From Flavobacterium undicola (lineage in GTDB: Bacteria > Bacteroidota > Bacteroidia > Flavobacteriales > Flavobacteriaceae), in the NCBI RefSeq assembly GCF_009909155.2, contig NZ_JAAAPM020000006.1, positions 62,001-126,000 on the forward strand: 64,000 nucleotides of DNA, written 5' to 3'. A model generated the notes under the pieces. The model saw only the letters and a program-made list of their open reading frames with translations. It was not told where the DNA came from and searched no databases. Shown here piece by piece: positions 62,093 to 64,000 of the stretch; within the stretch, counting starts at the first letter, position 1, and every line of letters starts with the position of its first letter. Position numbers and translations under genes: made by a program.

Positions 62093-62346
62093 AATTATAT
62101 TTTTGTTAGATAAATGTTTCGATTAATAATAGTAACTCTTTGGTTATTATTCCGATAAACATAAAAGTGCTTTATTCTATCTTGCTCCTTGTTTTCTTTA
62201 GAATGGTACAAAGTTCCTGCTAGAACCGTTGTTGTTTGGTATACATATTACGGATGTTAATACCATTATTACTGATTTAGATAAGCGAGCTAACTTCTTA
62301 ACAATCTGAGTGCTATATTTGTATTATAAATTTAAAGAATGCGAAG
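62093..62346 (+). promoter_or_regulatory. Divergent region between Tat aldo/keto reductase and AraC genes
   Basis: A TATATTTG element at 62314-62321 matches the Bacteroidetes -7 box and lies 25 nt before the AraC start. No clear -33 box is found at the standard distance. No gene is supported in the remaining 220 nt. Confidence 0.5.
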
Positions 62347-63243
62347 ATGGATACTATTATAAAACTCGAAAAAATTGATCAATACAATAAACTGAAAGGT
62401 ATTGAAACGCTACATCCTTTAATCAGTGTTTTTGATAATACAGATACCGAAAACCTACCTAATAATAGCCGTATACACTTTGGTTTATATGCCATATTCT
62501 TAAAAGCCGGACACTGTGGAGAGTTGAGATATGGTCGTAACAACTACGATTATGATGAAGGAACTTTGGTTTTTGTTGCACCGGGACAAGTTTTGGAAGT
62601 TAACAATACTGATAATTACAAACCTACCGGATTGGCACTGCTTTTTCATCCTGATTTAATAAAAGGAACCACATTAGGGAAGCAAATGAGTCAGTACTCC
62701 TTCTTTTCTTATGATTCGCATGAGGCGCTTCATTTGTCTTTGAAAGAACAACAAATTATAAAAGATTTATTTAGCAAATTAGAATATGAACTAAGTCAGT
62801 CTATTGACAAACACAGCAAAAGCATTATAACGAATAACATCGAGCTGCTATTAAATTACTGCGTTCGATTTTATGACAGGCAGTTTGTAACCCGTGAAAA
62901 CATCAATACTGATATTTTATCAAAATTTGAAAACTTATTGAATGACTATTTCCTGTCTGAAAACCCACAGGATATAGGACTTCCATCCGTTGGTTATTTT
63001 GCGGATTGTTTGCATCTTTCTCCTAATTATTTTGGTGATTTAATCAAAAAAGAAACCGGAAAAACCGCTCAGGAACACATTCAATTGAAATTAATCGATT
63101 TGGCCAAAGAACGCATTTTTGACACGGAAAAATCGGTTAGCCAAATTGCCTTTGAATTAGGATTTAAATATCCACAGCATTTTAATCGAATGTTTAAAAA
63201 GAATACAGGTTATACTCCTAATGAATATAGAAGTTTAAATTAG
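62347..63243 (+). CDS. AraC-family regulator
   Basis: A 298-aa protein with a cupin-type sensor (IFLKAGHCGELRYGRNNYDY, then GTLVFVAPGQVLEV) and a C-terminal double helix-turn-helix: VGYFADCLHLSPNYFGDLIK, KSVSQIAFELGFKYPQHF, NRMFKKNTGYTPNEYR. It is related to the AraC protein at 56841-57701. It is divergent from the exported aldo/keto reductase, its most likely target. Confidence 0.93.
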   Translation: MDTIIKLEKIDQYNKLKGIETLHPLISVFDNTDTENLPNNSRIHFGLYAIFLKAGHCGELRYGRNNYDYDEGTLVFVAPGQVLEVNNTDNYKPTGLALLFHPDLIKGTTLGKQMSQYSFFSYDSHEALHLSLKEQQIIKDLFSKLEYELSQSIDKHSKSIITNNIELLLNYCVRFYDRQFVTRENINTDILSKFENLLNDYFLSENPQDIGLPSVGYFADCLHLSPNYFGDLIKKETGKTAQEHIQLKLIDLAKERIFDTEKSVSQIAFELGFKYPQHFNRMFKKNTGYTPNEYRSLN

Positions 63244-63579
63244 GGATCCTTAATTAGGATTATCTTTTTTTAACGACACTTTCGGTAACACGAATAACTA
63301 ATTAGCTTATTCTTTTTTTTCATTTACACAACTAAACAAATACTTTAATACTAACGCTTAATCAATTACATATCAATAATATAAATATACACACCTATAC
63401 TATTTATTTAGATTAAATTTTCATTTTAAGAGCAACATAATGAGAATACAAAATACTTATTAGCAATAGTCGATGTTACTTAAAAAACAATACAGCCAAA
63501 TTAAAAAAACAAAAAATAATTCTGAAATGCTTGTTTCAGAATTAAAATAACTATATCTTTGCCCTTCAAATTAAATCTT
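63244..63579 (+). promoter_or_regulatory. TetR operator and promoter in the final spacer
   Basis: Positions 63517-63544 form a perfect dyad with 11-nt arms (taattctgaaa / tttcagaatta) around tgcttg. The TTG inside it (63531-63533) stands 20 nt before TATCTTTG (63554-63561), a near-ideal Bacteroidetes promoter, so the operator covers the -33 box. The ATG of the tetR gene is at 63580. The preceding 270 nt are AT-rich and hold no gene that I can support. Confidence 0.75.
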
Positions 63580-64000
63580 ATGGCTCGCTGTGTAGAATTT
63601 AACGAGGTTGAAAAAATTGAAAAAGCAATGAATGTCTTTTGGGAAAAAGGATATAATGCTACTTCAATGCAAGACCTTGTGGATGCTATGCAGATCAACC
63701 GAAGCAGTTTGTATAATACCATTGGCGACAAGCATCAATTATTTATGAAATGCATTGGCAATTATTTCGATAATGCGATGCAGGAAGTGAAAGAAAAAGT
63801 GGCTAAGGAAACATCTGCTAAAGCAGCACTAATTAAGATTATTACTGATAAAGCAAGTTGGATTGTAGACTGTGAGAAAGGATGTCTGGGAATGAAAACG
63901 ATTTTCGAAATTGCTCCGGATGATTGCACTGTTCGAAATCAGATGAGTAAAAACAATGACATTTTCATCGAATTTATGGCTACAGTAGTTCAAAAAGCGA
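63580..64000 (+). CDS. TetR/AcrR-family regulator, truncated by the window edge
   Basis: The open frame from the ATG at 63580 runs to the window end without a stop. The N-terminal helix-turn-helix is plain: VEKIEKAMNVFWEKGYNATSM, then QDLVDAMQINRSSLYNTIGD and KHQLFMKCI. The visible 140 codons continue into the ligand-binding helices (CEKGCLGMKTIFEIAPDD). A perfect dyad overlapping its promoter argues for autorepression. The family resembles regulators of efflux or reductase genes, but the target lies beyond this window. Confidence 0.88.
   Translation, partial: MARCVEFNEVEKIEKAMNVFWEKGYNATSMQDLVDAMQINRSSLYNTIGDKHQLFMKCIGNYFDNAMQEVKEKVAKETSAKAALIKIITDKASWIVDCEKGCLGMKTIFEIAPDDCTVRNQMSKNNDIFIEFMATVVQKA

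Overview
The window looks like a chromosomal segment of a member of the Flavobacteriaceae, most likely Flavobacterium or a close relative. The signs are the A+T-rich sequence, SusC/SusD-type glycan uptake genes, Bacteroidetes-type promoters (TTG, about 19-20 nt, TAnnTTTG), few Shine-Dalgarno sequences, lipoprotein signals of the SCxx type, and many short dispersed repeats of kinds familiar from flavobacterial intergenic DNA. This assignment is inference from gene content; no 16S rRNA gene is present.

Layout. 0-4 kb: housekeeping genes in one direction (small hypothetical, DUF2520 Rossmann protein, KdsC-type phosphatase, UbiA prenyltransferase, Maf, small MscS channel). 4.1-8.4 kb: envelope genes, including a POTRA/barrel protein, a small membrane protein, and three tandem copies of a tyrosine-rich secreted protein family. 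The middle copy is dead, and each copy has a sigma-54-like promoter. 8.4-12.8 kb: a secreted PIG-L-type deacetylase, a 35-residue membrane microprotein and a sodium:solute symporter. 13.2-17 kb: a minus-strand group (DUF2911, HAD phosphatase, TcdA, TatD, DUF1684). 17-19.4 kb: a BlaI/BlaR1-like pair controlled by three dyads spaced exactly 20 bp apart. 19.4-21.5 kb: apt, tRNA-Arg(ACG), and the wreck of a mobile element (frameshifted serine recombinase whose 3' end runs antisense into the tRNA, and an IS982-like transposase fragment).

21.6-49.75 kb is the centrepiece: a polysaccharide utilisation locus for acetylated (galacto)(gluco)mannan. Two esterases (CE2-like and SASA type) and a GH3 beta-glucosidase lie at the left. 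The minus strand carries GH5, an unassigned clan GH-A lipoprotein, GH26, a double-CBM protein, mannobiose 2-epimerase (AGE), GH130 mannosylglucose phosphorylase, a GPH-type transporter and a lipoprotein GH26. An AraC regulator, SusC, SusD, an IPT/TIG glycan-binding lipoprotein, a GH2 and a GH27 alpha-galactosidase follow on the plus strand. The inferred flow is: surface GH26/GH5 enzymes cut the chain, SusCD imports oligosaccharides, esterases and GH27/GH2/GH3 trim them in the periplasm, the MFS transporter imports mannobiose, the epimerase makes mannosylglucose, and GH130 phosphorolyses it.

49.8-50.7 kb is a decay zone with a 55-nt perfect palindrome, a frameshifted HipB-like regulator and a truncated sensor kinase. 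50.9-64 kb is an accessory block of stress/redox and small-molecule genes: cupin-carboxymuconolactone decarboxylase fusion, alpha/beta hydrolase with a Cys nucleophile, acetyltransferase, SnoaL/DUF4440 proteins, flavodoxin-like quinone reductase, TMEM175-like channel, NAD(P)-binding protein and two aldo/keto reductases. They are interleaved with HxlR, three AraC and one TetR regulator; the TetR gene runs off the right edge. I found no CRISPR array, prophage or rRNA operon. Known functional classes explain most of the window. The less ordinary parts are the palindromic repeat inserted in-frame in GH3, the phased BlaI operators, the BlaR1 with TonB-plug-like repeats, and the sigma-54-linked tandem family.
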